Origin: UBA932 sp031548545
Lineage (GTDB): Bacteria > Bacteroidota > Bacteroidia > Bacteroidales > UBA932
Assembly: GCA_031548545.1 (NCBI GenBank)
Contig: JAVBQY010000020.1
Location: forward strand, 1 to 14,880
DNA length: 14,880 bases
Direction of reading: 5' to 3'
Made by a program: the position numbers and the translations under genes. Shown here piece after piece: positions 1 through 7,642 of this stretch. Within the stretch, counting starts at the first letter, position 1; the number at the start of each line of letters is the position of its first letter. The notes beneath the pieces are model-generated. The model was not told the DNA's origin. It searched no databases and worked only from the letters and a program-made list of their open reading frames with translations.

Positions 1-137
1 TGTTGCTTGTTGTCGAGAATGCCGCAATGTTTAGCGCACGTAAAGGACTGAATCCGCAGTATGATTTTGCTGGTAATACAGGCTACGGCTATCCGCCGGC
101 CCGTACGGTGTCCATAGGTATAGACCTGTCGTTATAA
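1..137 (+). CDS. TonB-dependent outer-membrane receptor, C-terminal end (partial)
   Basis: The frame entering from the left edge is open from base 3 to the TAA at 135-137 and encodes 44 residues. It contains FSARKGLNPQYDFAG, followed by YPPARTVSIGIDLSL at the very end. A 'ARKGLNPQ..FAG' element and a final 'YP.ARTVSIGI.LSL' beta-strand ending in a hydrophobic residue are characteristic of the last barrel strands of SusC/RagA-like TonB-dependent receptors, which import large substrates across the outer membrane. Only the tail is visible, so substrate and partner (for example a SusD-like lipoprotein) are unknown. The last six bases, TTATAA, also contain the stop codon of the convergent gene on the other strand. 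Confidence 0.72.
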   Translation, partial: LLVVENAAMFSARKGLNPQYDFAGNTGYGYPPARTVSIGIDLSL

Positions 138-2798
138 TACGATTTCTCTGATGCGCTTCAGGTCCATGGAGAGCCGGAAGCCCCAGCCGTAGAAACCCGC
201 CGCGCTTAGTCCGATGTGTACGCCCACATCCATGAATTGGAGGAGCGATAATCCGTAGCCGACTTCCGCATAATGCCTAAGATTGGGCTGCAGGAGGTAG
301 GCGGCATAGAGGTTCTCGTCAAAGGGCGCATTGGCTAAGAAGGGGAGGTATTTCAAAGCGAGCAGGGGTGAACGGTAATGCGCATTGGCGCTCAGATACC
401 AGGCATTTGTGCTGTAGGTGTATTGCGGTAATAGCTGATACACCGCAGCGCCGTTGTGGCTGAGTGAAACATAGGCTTCATTGCCGTAGAAGTGCCGGTA
501 ATCGGCAAAGGCCACATTATTGTCATTGATAAACAGGCCGCCCTCCACATTGTAGTTAAAGCGACTGTAATAGCCGTACCTGAGCTGTTGCCTGATCTGC
601 AGGCGCAGGAAATCAAAATCCGACGTGCTCCGGAATACATCCGGCAGCCCTTTTACCCACAGCAGGCTGAGGGTCGGGTAGTCGGAGCGTACCATGATTT
701 TTTGTTCACCTCTCTTGCGGTAATAATATTCCGGTGTATAGCTGAGTTGGGCTTCGATGAGGGCGGCCCGGTTGTCGGCCGTGAGTGCGGGAGTACTTTC
801 CGCCGCTGTGTGGCGTGGTGTGTTGGACCGGTATTCCCGGCTATTGCTGAAAAAGAAGGAGAAGTCACTGTTGTTCTCTTGCTGCCGCCGGTCGCTCCAT
901 TGCAGGGCGGTGAACAATTCCAATCCATTGATAATGTCAATGCGGTGGGAGAGGCGCAGGTAATTGTCATGGTGAAATTTTGCGTAGTTCTCCCGGAAAA
1001 GCAGGGATGACCACATGTTTACATAGCCAACGCCATTGCTGCCCGCAAAGTCTTTACTGGCCTGTCCGCCCTCTATTTTCCAATAAGCGCGCCGTCCGGG
1101 ATTGTACTGCTGTTCGAAAGAAAGATTCCACAGGGCCACTTGCCGGCTGAACGCCCATTTTACGTTAGCGTTGAGCTGCCAGCGCCGTCCGCTTTTCTCG
1201 TCTCGTTTCAGCAAGCCTCCTGAAAGGCCGTATACAAAGCCGTCGACCGTATTGAAATCAAGGTTCCAGGGGTCAAACAAACCACTGAACTTGTAGCTGA
1301 GCCCGTCTTTCAGGCGGTTTTCCGTGGGAGACAGCAGGATCTCCGGCCAGCTGTGTTTGCGGCCGCCCTCATTGAGGGCCTTGCCGGTAATACTGTCACG
1401 TGGGTTCACTTTCACAATAGAATCATACTTGCGGTACGTCATCTTTTCATCGGCCATCAGCGGCATGGGCCGCAGGCCCTGGAAGAGGGTGGTGTCATTG
1501 CGCACCATGTTGCTGTCCTTCTCTACCACATATTGCAGGTTGCTGAGCTCCAATGACTGTTCCTTGCCTTGGGCTTTCAGTTGTTCTTCCTGAGACAGGG
1601 CTGCCAGTTGTTGCTCCAGTTTGGCCAGTTTGCGCATGTCACTGTTGCTGACCTGTTCTTTGTCCGCTATTTTCGCCGCTTCTTTCCGGAGTTTCTCTTT
1701 TTTAGGATTGGTTTTTCCTGCTGCAGTATCCGCCCCGGCAGTGGTTGGTTGCCGTAACAGGCTTTTATTCGTGCTTACCGAAAGGTATTTTATAGCCCCG
1801 GACATATTGCCGCCGCCTTTTACCCCGAAAGCATCAATCGTCATTTCCATGTTGTAGGATACGGGGAGCAGGATGCCGGCCTCCACTTCGCCGTAATTTT
1901 GCAGGATGCGCAGGCTCCCGAAATTCATCTCCTGCACCAGGTCGGCGCTGTACACATTCCAGCTTTTATCGACGATATAGAGGTAGCCCGCAAGCAGGTC
2001 GTTACTCTTACGGCGGGGAATGACCTTGATCTTGTTGACCAGTTTGCCGTTAATCTCCTTGTCGCCCTCATACACGAATTTATAATTGGAGAACGCGACG
2101 GGTGCTAAGGGAAGCGATGGCGACGAGCCGTAGATATTAAAACGGGCCATTCCGGCGTTCATCTCATTTTCGTTGATGCCGTAGCCCGACAGGTCTATCG
2201 AGGTGGCGCTGATGACCGACTTGACTCTTTGCCGGTATTGTTCCGGCGCCGTGAACGTGATTTCATTGATGCTTTCCTGCACCATGGTGACGCCGGCAAG
2301 CTTTTTCCGGTCGGCTTTTTTTACCATTAATGCCGCCACGCCTTTAATATGGTCCAATTTCACCCGGGTTTTCAGGTAGACATCGGCCGTGTAGCCCGCC
2401 ACCACATTGCGGTAGTAGGGCGCCATGCCTATGGCCTTGCGCATAATCATGTACGCCGGATCCTCGCCCCTGGCAGAGAGGGAGATGCTCCGCAGTTCAT
2501 AGCTCTTTTCGGCCAGACGGATCGTCAGCGGATTTTTCAGCGGAATGAGTACGCTGATGGTTTGGGTTTCATAACCAAGACTTTGTATGATGATGGTGTA
2601 GGATCCGGCCTGTAACTGGAGCTCAAACCGGCCCTCATCATTGGTCGGTGTCCCTTGCTTGAGCTCTTTGATGTAAACGGTGGCATAGGAAATCCCCGTG
2701 CCTTTAGGGTCTTCGACTCGTCCTTTCAGTACATGTGCGGTCAGCGTGAGAGGAAGGAGCAGGGTGAGCAGCAGAAAGTAAAAAAAAGGCCGGATCAT
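132..2798 (-). CDS. CarboxypepD_reg-like / DUF5686 family outer-membrane protein
   Basis: This 888-residue protein starts with a hydrophobic signal peptide (about residues 1-21, ending LTLTA). Residues 23-95 form a CarboxypepD_reg-like beta-sandwich (LKGRVEDPKGTGISYATVYI, then NDEGRFEL, then SLGYETQTISV), a domain common at the N-terminus of Bacteroidota envelope proteins. The remainder matches the layout of DUF5686 proteins: a region beginning AYMIMRKAI at about residue 116, a Lys/Glu/Gln-rich, probably helical segment at about 363-415, and a long aromatic C-terminal half with alternating strands that suggests an outer-membrane barrel. The molecular function of DUF5686 is not established. 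It is transcribed away from gltX and converges with the TonB receptor, overlapping it by six bases, so there is no room for a terminator between them. Confidence 0.85.
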   Translation of the reverse strand: MIRPFFYFLLLTLLLPLTLTAHVLKGRVEDPKGTGISYATVYIKELKQGTPTNDEGRFELQLQAGSYTIIIQSLGYETQTISVLIPLKNPLTIRLAEKSYELRSISLSARGEDPAYMIMRKAIGMAPYYRNVVAGYTADVYLKTRVKLDHIKGVAALMVKKADRKKLAGVTMVQESINEITFTAPEQYRQRVKSVISATSIDLSGYGINENEMNAGMARFNIYGSSPSLPLAPVAFSNYKFVYEGDKEINGKLVNKIKVIPRRKSNDLLAGYLYIVDKSWNVYSADLVQEMNFGSLRILQNYGEVEAGILLPVSYNMEMTIDAFGVKGGGNMSGAIKYLSVSTNKSLLRQPTTAGADTAAGKTNPKKEKLRKEAAKIADKEQVSNSDMRKLAKLEQQLAALSQEEQLKAQGKEQSLELSNLQYVVEKDSNMVRNDTTLFQGLRPMPLMADEKMTYRKYDSIVKVNPRDSITGKALNEGGRKHSWPEILLSPTENRLKDGLSYKFSGLFDPWNLDFNTVDGFVYGLSGGLLKRDEKSGRRWQLNANVKWAFSRQVALWNLSFEQQYNPGRRAYWKIEGGQASKDFAGSNGVGYVNMWSSLLFRENYAKFHHDNYLRLSHRIDIINGLELFTALQWSDRRQQENNSDFSFFFSNSREYRSNTPRHTAAESTPALTADNRAALIEAQLSYTPEYYYRKRGEQKIMVRSDYPTLSLLWVKGLPDVFRSTSDFDFLRLQIRQQLRYGYYSRFNYNVEGGLFINDNNVAFADYRHFYGNEAYVSLSHNGAAVYQLLPQYTYSTNAWYLSANAHYRSPLLALKYLPFLANAPFDENLYAAYLLQPNLRHYAEVGYGLSLLQFMDVGVHIGLSAAGFYGWGFRLSMDLKRIREIVL

Positions 2799-2894
2799 GG
2801 TTGGTTGTTGTATAATTATCTGTATTTATGAAATATAGAATGCGTTACCGCTAATCTTTGTGTGCAAGCACGCAGGATTGCGCTCAACTTTCAC

Positions 2895-2902
2895 TATATT
2901 TG
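2895..2902 (+). promoter_or_regulatory. Putative -7 box upstream of gltX
   Basis: TATATTTG is an exact match to the Bacteroidota -7 consensus TAnnTTTG and lies 40 bases before the gltX ATG, which would give a leader of about 30 bases. A TTG at 2878-2880 is only 14 bases upstream, shorter than the usual spacing to the -33 element, so only the -7 half is convincing. Confidence 0.45.
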
Positions 2903-2917
2903 CAGAAATAATGGAAA

Positions 2918-2925
2918 CAAAGTTA
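2918..2925 (-). promoter_or_regulatory. Putative -7 box for the DUF5686 gene
   Basis: CAAAGTTA on the plus strand reads TAACTTTG on the minus strand, an exact TAnnTTTG match pointing towards the DUF5686 start 120 bases away. An alternative with one mismatch (TATATTTC on the minus strand, about 2829-2836) is closer to the start codon. Neither has a clear -33 element, so which one is used cannot be decided. Confidence 0.25.
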
Positions 2926-2942
2926 AAATAAAATTCTGATTC

Positions 2943-4487
2943 ATGACGATTAACCGGAAAGTACGTGTTCGTTTTGCACCCAGCCCTACGGGACCCCTGC
3001 ACATGGGTGGGGTACGCACCGCCTTGTTTAACTACCTGTTTGCCCGTCAGCATGGCGGCAATTTTTTATTGAGGATTGAGGATACGGACAGCGGCCGCTT
3101 TGTGCCCGGCGCCGAAGAATATATCATCGAAGCCCTTAAATGGTGCGGCATCATGCCGGACGAGGGCCTGACCCCCGAGGGTAAGGTCGTGACGGATCCG
3201 GATAAGCCGGAGGCCTGCTACCGGCAATCTGCCCGCAAGCCGATTTACCGTAAGTATGCCGAGCAGCTGATTGCTGCAGGCCATGCCTATTATGCCTTTG
3301 ATACCCCGGAGTCACTTGACGCCCTGCGTAAGGAAGCCGAGGCTAAGGGTGAAACTTTCATTTATAACCACAACATCCGTGAGCGCCTGCAAACCTCGCT
3401 GGTTCTGCCGGCCGAAGAAGTGGAGCGGCGCCTGAAAGCGGAAAAGCACTGGGTGGTGCGCTTCAAGATGCCGGCCGGCCGTGAAGTGCATATGAGCGAT
3501 CTGATCCGCGGTGAGGTTACGGTGAATACCGCCACCCTTGACGACAAGGTGCTTTGGAAAGCCGCAGATGAGCTGCCTACTTACCACCTGGCCAATATCG
3601 TGGATGATCATCTGATGGATATTTCTCATGTCATCCGCGGCGAAGAGTGGTTGCCCTCCCTGCCTTTACATTATTTACTATACGAGGCCTTCGGCTGGAC
3701 GGCGACACAGCCGGCCTTTGCCCACCTGTCATTATTGTTGAAGCCCGACGGCAAGGGGAAACTGAGTAAACGCGACGGTGACCGCCTGGGCTTTCCGGTA
3801 TTCCCGCTGGCCTGGAAAGATCCGGCAAGTGGAGAGACCTCGCGCGGCTATCGTGAAGACGGGTATTTCCCCGAAGCTTTCGTGAACCTCCTGGTCTTAC
3901 TGGGTTGGAATCCGGGTACCGAACAGGAACTTTTTGGCATGGACGAACTGGTACGACTGTTCAGCCTGGACCGGGTGATAAAATCCGGCGCCAAGTTCAA
4001 TCCCGAAAAAGCCAAATGGTTTAATCAGCAATACCTGCGCCTGAAATCCGATGAGGAACTGGCCCGTCTGTACGCTCCTGAGTTGGAAGCGCGGGGCATT
4101 ACATCACCTGAAAACTATGTAGCACGGGTGTGTGGCTTTATCAAAGACCGCACCTCATTTGTGAAGGAATTCTGGGAACAGTCTTCCTATTTCTTCGAGG
4201 CCCCTTCGTCCTATGATGAAAAAGCCATGCAAAAGTACTGGAAACCGGAAACGCCGGCCTTCATGCAGCAATTGTATACCTTATTGTCGGAGGTCACGGA
4301 CTTTAGCAAAGAAAATACCGAACAGCTCGTTCATGACTGGATAACGACGAATAGTCTGAGTATGGGCGCTGTAATGAACGCTTTCAGACTCTGCGTAGTG
4401 GGAGCCTCCAAAGGACCCGGAATGTTTGATATTATAGCCCTGATCGGAAAAGAAGAGACATTAAGGCGAATCAAGGCGCTGTTATAA
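2943..4487 (+). CDS. gltX: Glutamyl-tRNA synthetase
   Basis: This enzyme charges tRNA-Glu with glutamate using ATP in the cytoplasm. The 514-residue protein has the class I signatures: FAPSPTGPLHMGG, with the HIGH-type motif at residues 20-23 (HMGG), and KLSKR at 273-277 as the KMSKS-type loop. GGVRTALFNYLFAR and LLRIEDTDS near the N-terminus are typical of GluRS, as is YHLANIVDDHLMDISHVIRG ahead of the KLSKR loop. The segment after KLSKR (DGDRLGFPVFPL, then EDGYFPEAFVNLL) resembles Bacteroidota GluRS. The helical C-terminal anticodon-binding region runs to residue 514 and length is normal. The ATG at 2943 places the first beta-strand correctly; no Shine-Dalgarno is seen, as is usual in this phylum. 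Whether it also charges tRNA-Gln cannot be told from this window. Confidence 0.97.
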   Translation: MTINRKVRVRFAPSPTGPLHMGGVRTALFNYLFARQHGGNFLLRIEDTDSGRFVPGAEEYIIEALKWCGIMPDEGLTPEGKVVTDPDKPEACYRQSARKPIYRKYAEQLIAAGHAYYAFDTPESLDALRKEAEAKGETFIYNHNIRERLQTSLVLPAEEVERRLKAEKHWVVRFKMPAGREVHMSDLIRGEVTVNTATLDDKVLWKAADELPTYHLANIVDDHLMDISHVIRGEEWLPSLPLHYLLYEAFGWTATQPAFAHLSLLLKPDGKGKLSKRDGDRLGFPVFPLAWKDPASGETSRGYREDGYFPEAFVNLLVLLGWNPGTEQELFGMDELVRLFSLDRVIKSGAKFNPEKAKWFNQQYLRLKSDEELARLYAPELEARGITSPENYVARVCGFIKDRTSFVKEFWEQSSYFFEAPSSYDEKAMQKYWKPETPAFMQQLYTLLSEVTDFSKENTEQLVHDWITTNSLSMGAVMNAFRLCVVGASKGPGMFDIIALIGKEETLRRIKALL

Positions 4488-4502
4488 TTGTAGAAATTTG
4501 TG

Positions 4503-4510
4503 TATCTTTG
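4503..4510 (+). promoter_or_regulatory. Putative -7 box upstream of pdxA
   Basis: TATCTTTG exactly matches TAnnTTTG and ends 22 bases before the ATG at 4533, which would give a leader of roughly 15 bases. It lies in the 45-base gap after gltX and helps decide the pdxA start, because an upstream GTG (4500) would put this box inside the coding region. No convincing -33 element is seen at normal spacing. Confidence 0.5.
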
Positions 4511-4532
4511 CAATGAACATTGGATTAAAATA

Positions 4533-5588
4533 ATGAGCGAACAAAAAATAAGAGTAGGCATAACCCAGGGCGATATCAATGGTATCGGGTATGAGATTAT
4601 ATTAAAAACCCTGGCCGATAACCGGATGAATGATTTGTGCGTGCCTATTATCTACGGCTCGTCACGCGTTGCTTCCTATTACAGGAAGCTGATTTCCTCC
4701 ATGGAAAATTTTAATGTCAATGTGATCAATGCGGCGGGCGAAGCGCATCCCAAGCGGGTTAACCTGATCAATTGCATTTCCGATGAGCTGAAAGTTGAGC
4801 CCGGAAAGTCCACGGAAGACAGCGCCCAGGCGGCCCTGCGTTCTCTGGAGGCGGCTATAGCCGACCTGAAGGCGGGAAAGATAGATGTGCTGGTGACCGC
4901 ACCTTTCAATAAGCACTGCATGCAAAGCGCCCAGTTCAATTTCCCCGGACATACGGAATACCTCTCGGCCGCTTTTGATGCAAAAGAGCACCTGATGCTG
5001 CTGATTAACGATACGTTGAGAGTAGGGGTGGTAACCGGACATGTGCCCCTGGCCAAGGTGCCGGAAGCGCTTTCACAGGAACGTATTTTGTCCAAACTGC
5101 AATTACTGAACAAAACCCTGATCCGTGATTTTGCCATCCGCCGTCCGCGGATTGCCGTGCTGGGCCTGAATCCGCATGCAGGAGACAGCGGCTTATTGGG
5201 GCAGGAAGAAGAGGATATCATCAGTCCGGCCATTGCCGAAGCCAATAAGAAAAATATTCTGGCCTTCGGGCCTTATCCTGCCGACGGCTTTTTCGGCGTA
5301 GCTTCTTACCGCCGTTTTGATGCCGTATTGTCCATGTACCATGACCAGGGGCTGGTAGCTTTCAAGGCCCTGGCCTTTGACGAGGGGGTGAACTACACCG
5401 CCGGCCTGCCCTACGTACGCACCTCGCCCGATCACGGTGTAGGCTATGATATTGCAGGAACGGACAGCGCTTCTCCGGACTCTTTCCGTGCAGCCTTGTA
5501 TGCCGCCTGTGATATATTCAACAACCGTAAACAATATGCAGACCTTACTTCCAACCCGCTGAAACCGGTGGATGTGGAAAAAATATAA
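4533..5588 (+). CDS. pdxA: 4-hydroxythreonine-4-phosphate dehydrogenase
   Basis: PdxA oxidises 4-phosphohydroxy-L-threonine with NAD, in the DXP-dependent route to pyridoxal 5'-phosphate. Numbered from the ATG at 4533 the protein has 351 residues. The substrate-binding pair is seen in GHTEYL (H140, T141), and the three metal-ligand histidines in TGHVPL (H170), LNPHAGDSG (H215) and MYHDQGLVAFKAL (H270). Their spacing is the same as in E. coli PdxA (136/137, 166, 211, 266). The C-terminal GLPYVRTSPDHGVGYDIAGT block is also canonical. The frame is open back to a GTG at 4500, but those 11 extra residues overlap the -7 box and have no family counterpart, so ATG 4533 is preferred. The gene lies 45 bases after gltX and 5 bases before rnhA. 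Confidence 0.96.
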   Translation: MSEQKIRVGITQGDINGIGYEIILKTLADNRMNDLCVPIIYGSSRVASYYRKLISSMENFNVNVINAAGEAHPKRVNLINCISDELKVEPGKSTEDSAQAALRSLEAAIADLKAGKIDVLVTAPFNKHCMQSAQFNFPGHTEYLSAAFDAKEHLMLLINDTLRVGVVTGHVPLAKVPEALSQERILSKLQLLNKTLIRDFAIRRPRIAVLGLNPHAGDSGLLGQEEEDIISPAIAEANKKNILAFGPYPADGFFGVASYRRFDAVLSMYHDQGLVAFKALAFDEGVNYTAGLPYVRTSPDHGVGYDIAGTDSASPDSFRAALYAACDIFNNRKQYADLTSNPLKPVDVEKI

Positions 5589-5593
5589 GTAAA

Positions 5594-6052
5594 ATGTCTG
5601 ACGTAGTGATATATACCGACGGGGCTGCCTCGGGTAATCCCGGGCCTGGGGGATATGGCACTATCTTGACCAGCGGCACTCATTACAAAGAACTTTCCGG
5701 CGGTTTTGCCTATACCACCAATAACAGGATGGAATTACTGGCTGTCATCGCCGGCCTTGAAGCCCTGAAAAAGAAAGGCTGCAGGGTGGCGGTTTACAGT
5801 GACTCCACCTATGTGGTCAATGCGGTGGAAAAATCCTGGGTTTTCGGATGGGAGCGGAAAGGTTTCCAGTCCAAAAAAAATGCCGACCTCTGGCGGCGTT
5901 TTCTTGTAATCTATCGTCAGCATCAGGTAAAGTTCCATTGGGTGAAAGGCCATGCCGGACATCCGATGAATGAACGCTGCGACGCCCTGGCCGTAGCCGC
6001 CGCCGCACAGCCGCACCTGCCGGATGATACGGGCTATCTGCTTGCTGAATAA
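5594..6052 (+). CDS. rnhA: Ribonuclease HI
   Basis: RNase HI cuts the RNA strand of RNA-DNA hybrids, removing R-loops and replication primers, and uses divalent metal ions. The 152-residue protein is close in length to E. coli RNase HI (155). The opening IYTDGAASGNPGPGGYG carries catalytic D9, TTNNRMELLA carries E47, YSDSTYVV carries D70 and ERCDALA carries D130; the conserved flexible-loop histidine is H120 in WVKGHAGHP. The basic handle region (FGWERKGFQSKK) is also present. All catalytic residues are intact. It begins 5 bases after the pdxA stop, so the two genes are very probably cotranscribed. Confidence 0.97.
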   Translation: MSDVVIYTDGAASGNPGPGGYGTILTSGTHYKELSGGFAYTTNNRMELLAVIAGLEALKKKGCRVAVYSDSTYVVNAVEKSWVFGWERKGFQSKKNADLWRRFLVIYRQHQVKFHWVKGHAGHPMNERCDALAVAAAAQPHLPDDTGYLLAE

Positions 6053-6060
6053 TCCAATAA

Positions 6061-6068
6061 TATGTTTG
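6061..6068 (+). promoter_or_regulatory. Possible -7 box just upstream of nadB
   Basis: TATGTTTG fits TAnnTTTG in the 23-base gap between rnhA and nadB. It ends only 7 bases before the ATG at 6076, so transcription from it would be nearly leaderless. A TTG at 6042-6044 is the only upstream candidate for a -33 element. It could be a chance match, with nadB simply read from the rnhA transcript. Confidence 0.25.
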
Positions 6069-6075
6069 ATAACTT

Positions 6076-7641
6076 ATGAATAGGACTACAGACTTTTTAG
6101 TGATCGGCACTGGAATTGCGGGTTTAAGTTTCGCCCTTAAAGTGGCCGACCGGGCCAAAGTGGTATTGGTCTGTAAGTCGGATATCGATGAAACCAATAC
6201 CTCTTTTGCACAGGGGGGCATCGCCTCTGTAATGTACAGTCCGGACAACTTTGAAAAACACGTGCAGGACACCCTGATTTGCGGAGACGGAATGTGTAAT
6301 GAAGAGGTCGTGCGTATGGTGGTCGCTTCGGCGCCGCAGCAGATCAAACAGCTGGTGCGTTGGGGCGTAAAATTTGACAGGGCTCCGGGCGGCGATTACG
6401 ACCTGGCCCGCGAAGGCGGTCATTCCGAACATCGCATCCTGCATCACAAAGACAATACCGGCGAGGCCATACAGGACGCCTTGATAAAAAAAGTGAAGGC
6501 CCATAAAAATATCCAGTTACTGGAGCACCATTTTGCCGTAGACCTGATTACCCAGCACCATTTGGGGCAGGAGGTCCGACGGCGCGACGGCAATATCGAA
6601 TGCTACGGCGCCTACGTCCTCAACCTGAAGACCCAGGAGGTGTACACCTTCCTTTCGCGCGCTACCATTTTAGCCACCGGCGGTTTAGGCAACCTCTATC
6701 ATACCACCACCAACCCGCCCATCGCCACCGGTGATGGGGTGGCTATGGTCTCCCGGGCCAAAGGGGTGGTGGAGAATATGAGTTTTATCCAGTTTCACCC
6801 TACCTCTCTTTATCATCCCGGAGAACGGCCCTCGTTCCTTATTTCCGAAGCCATGCGCGGTTTCGGCGCCGTATTGAAGACACAGGACGGCGTGGAATTC
6901 ATGCAGAAATATGACCGGCGCGCCTCTCTGGCTCCCCGTGACATAGTAGCCCGGGCTATAGACAATGAAATGAAACACAGCGGACACGATTATGTTTACT
7001 TAGATGTTACCCACAAACCGGCCGCTGCCGTCAAAGACCATTTTCCGAATATTTACCGCAAGTGCCTGAGTATGGACATTGATATTACGGAGGATATGAT
7101 CCCGGTGGTACCCGCCGCCCATTATTCCTGCGGAGGGGTAAAGGTCGATATGAATGGCCAAAGCTCCATCCGCCGGGCCTATGCCCTGGGTGAGGTGTCT
7201 TCAACGGGTTTGCACGGAGCCAATAGGTTAGCTTCTAATTCATTGATAGAGGCTGTGGTCTATGCCGACAGGGCGGCTACCCATTGTTTGGACCATCTGG
7301 ACGATTTCAAATTCCCGGAAATGATCCCTGACTGGGATTACGGCGGCACCGCCCACACCGAAGAAATGGTTTTGATTACACAGAATTATAAGGAGATGCA
7401 ACAAATCATGAGTAATTATGTGGGCATTGTACGCTCTAACCTGCGCCTGAAACGGGCCTTGGACAGGCTGGAAATCATTTTTAACGAAACAGAGGAATTG
7501 TACCGCAAATCTATTCTTACCCAGAGTCTTTGCGAATTACGTAACATGATAAAAGTCTCTTACCTTATTATACGCAGTGCACAGGATATGCGGGAGAGCC
7601 GCGGCTTACACTATACGCTTGATTATCCGTCAAAAAAATAA
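6076..7641 (+). CDS. nadB: L-aspartate oxidase
   Basis: NadB is an FAD enzyme that oxidises L-aspartate to iminoaspartate, which NadA turns into quinolinate for NAD synthesis. The 521-residue protein has the dinucleotide-binding GTGIAG at residues 11-16 and the flavin-associated TSFAQGGIASV at 43-52. Active-site blocks of the fumarate reductase/aspartate oxidase family are present: EGGHSEHRILH (113-123), FHPTSLY (H241), LAPRDIVARAI (R288, equivalent to the catalytic Arg290 of E. coli NadB) and AHYSCGG (H349). LGEVSSTGLHGANRLASNSL (371-390) is the conserved FAD-binding C-terminal motif. The neighbours do not include nadA or nadC in this window. The helical C-terminal domain is complete. Confidence 0.96.
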   Translation: MNRTTDFLVIGTGIAGLSFALKVADRAKVVLVCKSDIDETNTSFAQGGIASVMYSPDNFEKHVQDTLICGDGMCNEEVVRMVVASAPQQIKQLVRWGVKFDRAPGGDYDLAREGGHSEHRILHHKDNTGEAIQDALIKKVKAHKNIQLLEHHFAVDLITQHHLGQEVRRRDGNIECYGAYVLNLKTQEVYTFLSRATILATGGLGNLYHTTTNPPIATGDGVAMVSRAKGVVENMSFIQFHPTSLYHPGERPSFLISEAMRGFGAVLKTQDGVEFMQKYDRRASLAPRDIVARAIDNEMKHSGHDYVYLDVTHKPAAAVKDHFPNIYRKCLSMDIDITEDMIPVVPAAHYSCGGVKVDMNGQSSIRRAYALGEVSSTGLHGANRLASNSLIEAVVYADRAATHCLDHLDDFKFPEMIPDWDYGGTAHTEEMVLITQNYKEMQQIMSNYVGIVRSNLRLKRALDRLEIIFNETEELYRKSILTQSLCELRNMIKVSYLIIRSAQDMRESRGLHYTLDYPSKK

Positions 7642-7642
7642 G

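Noticed and set aside
492..1010. 172-residue plus-strand frame antisense to the DUF5686 gene
   Set aside because: It is a shadow of a well-supported 888-residue protein and has no family features.
5328..5337. TTGTCCATGT, one mismatch from the intergenic repeat
   Set aside because: It lies inside pdxA and encodes conserved residues just before the metal-binding MYHDQG motif; coding constraint explains it.
7577..7642. Upstream extension of the TPR-HTH protein into nadB
   Set aside because: It would bury the lipoprotein signal peptide; the ATG at 7643 gives a proper signal and lipobox.
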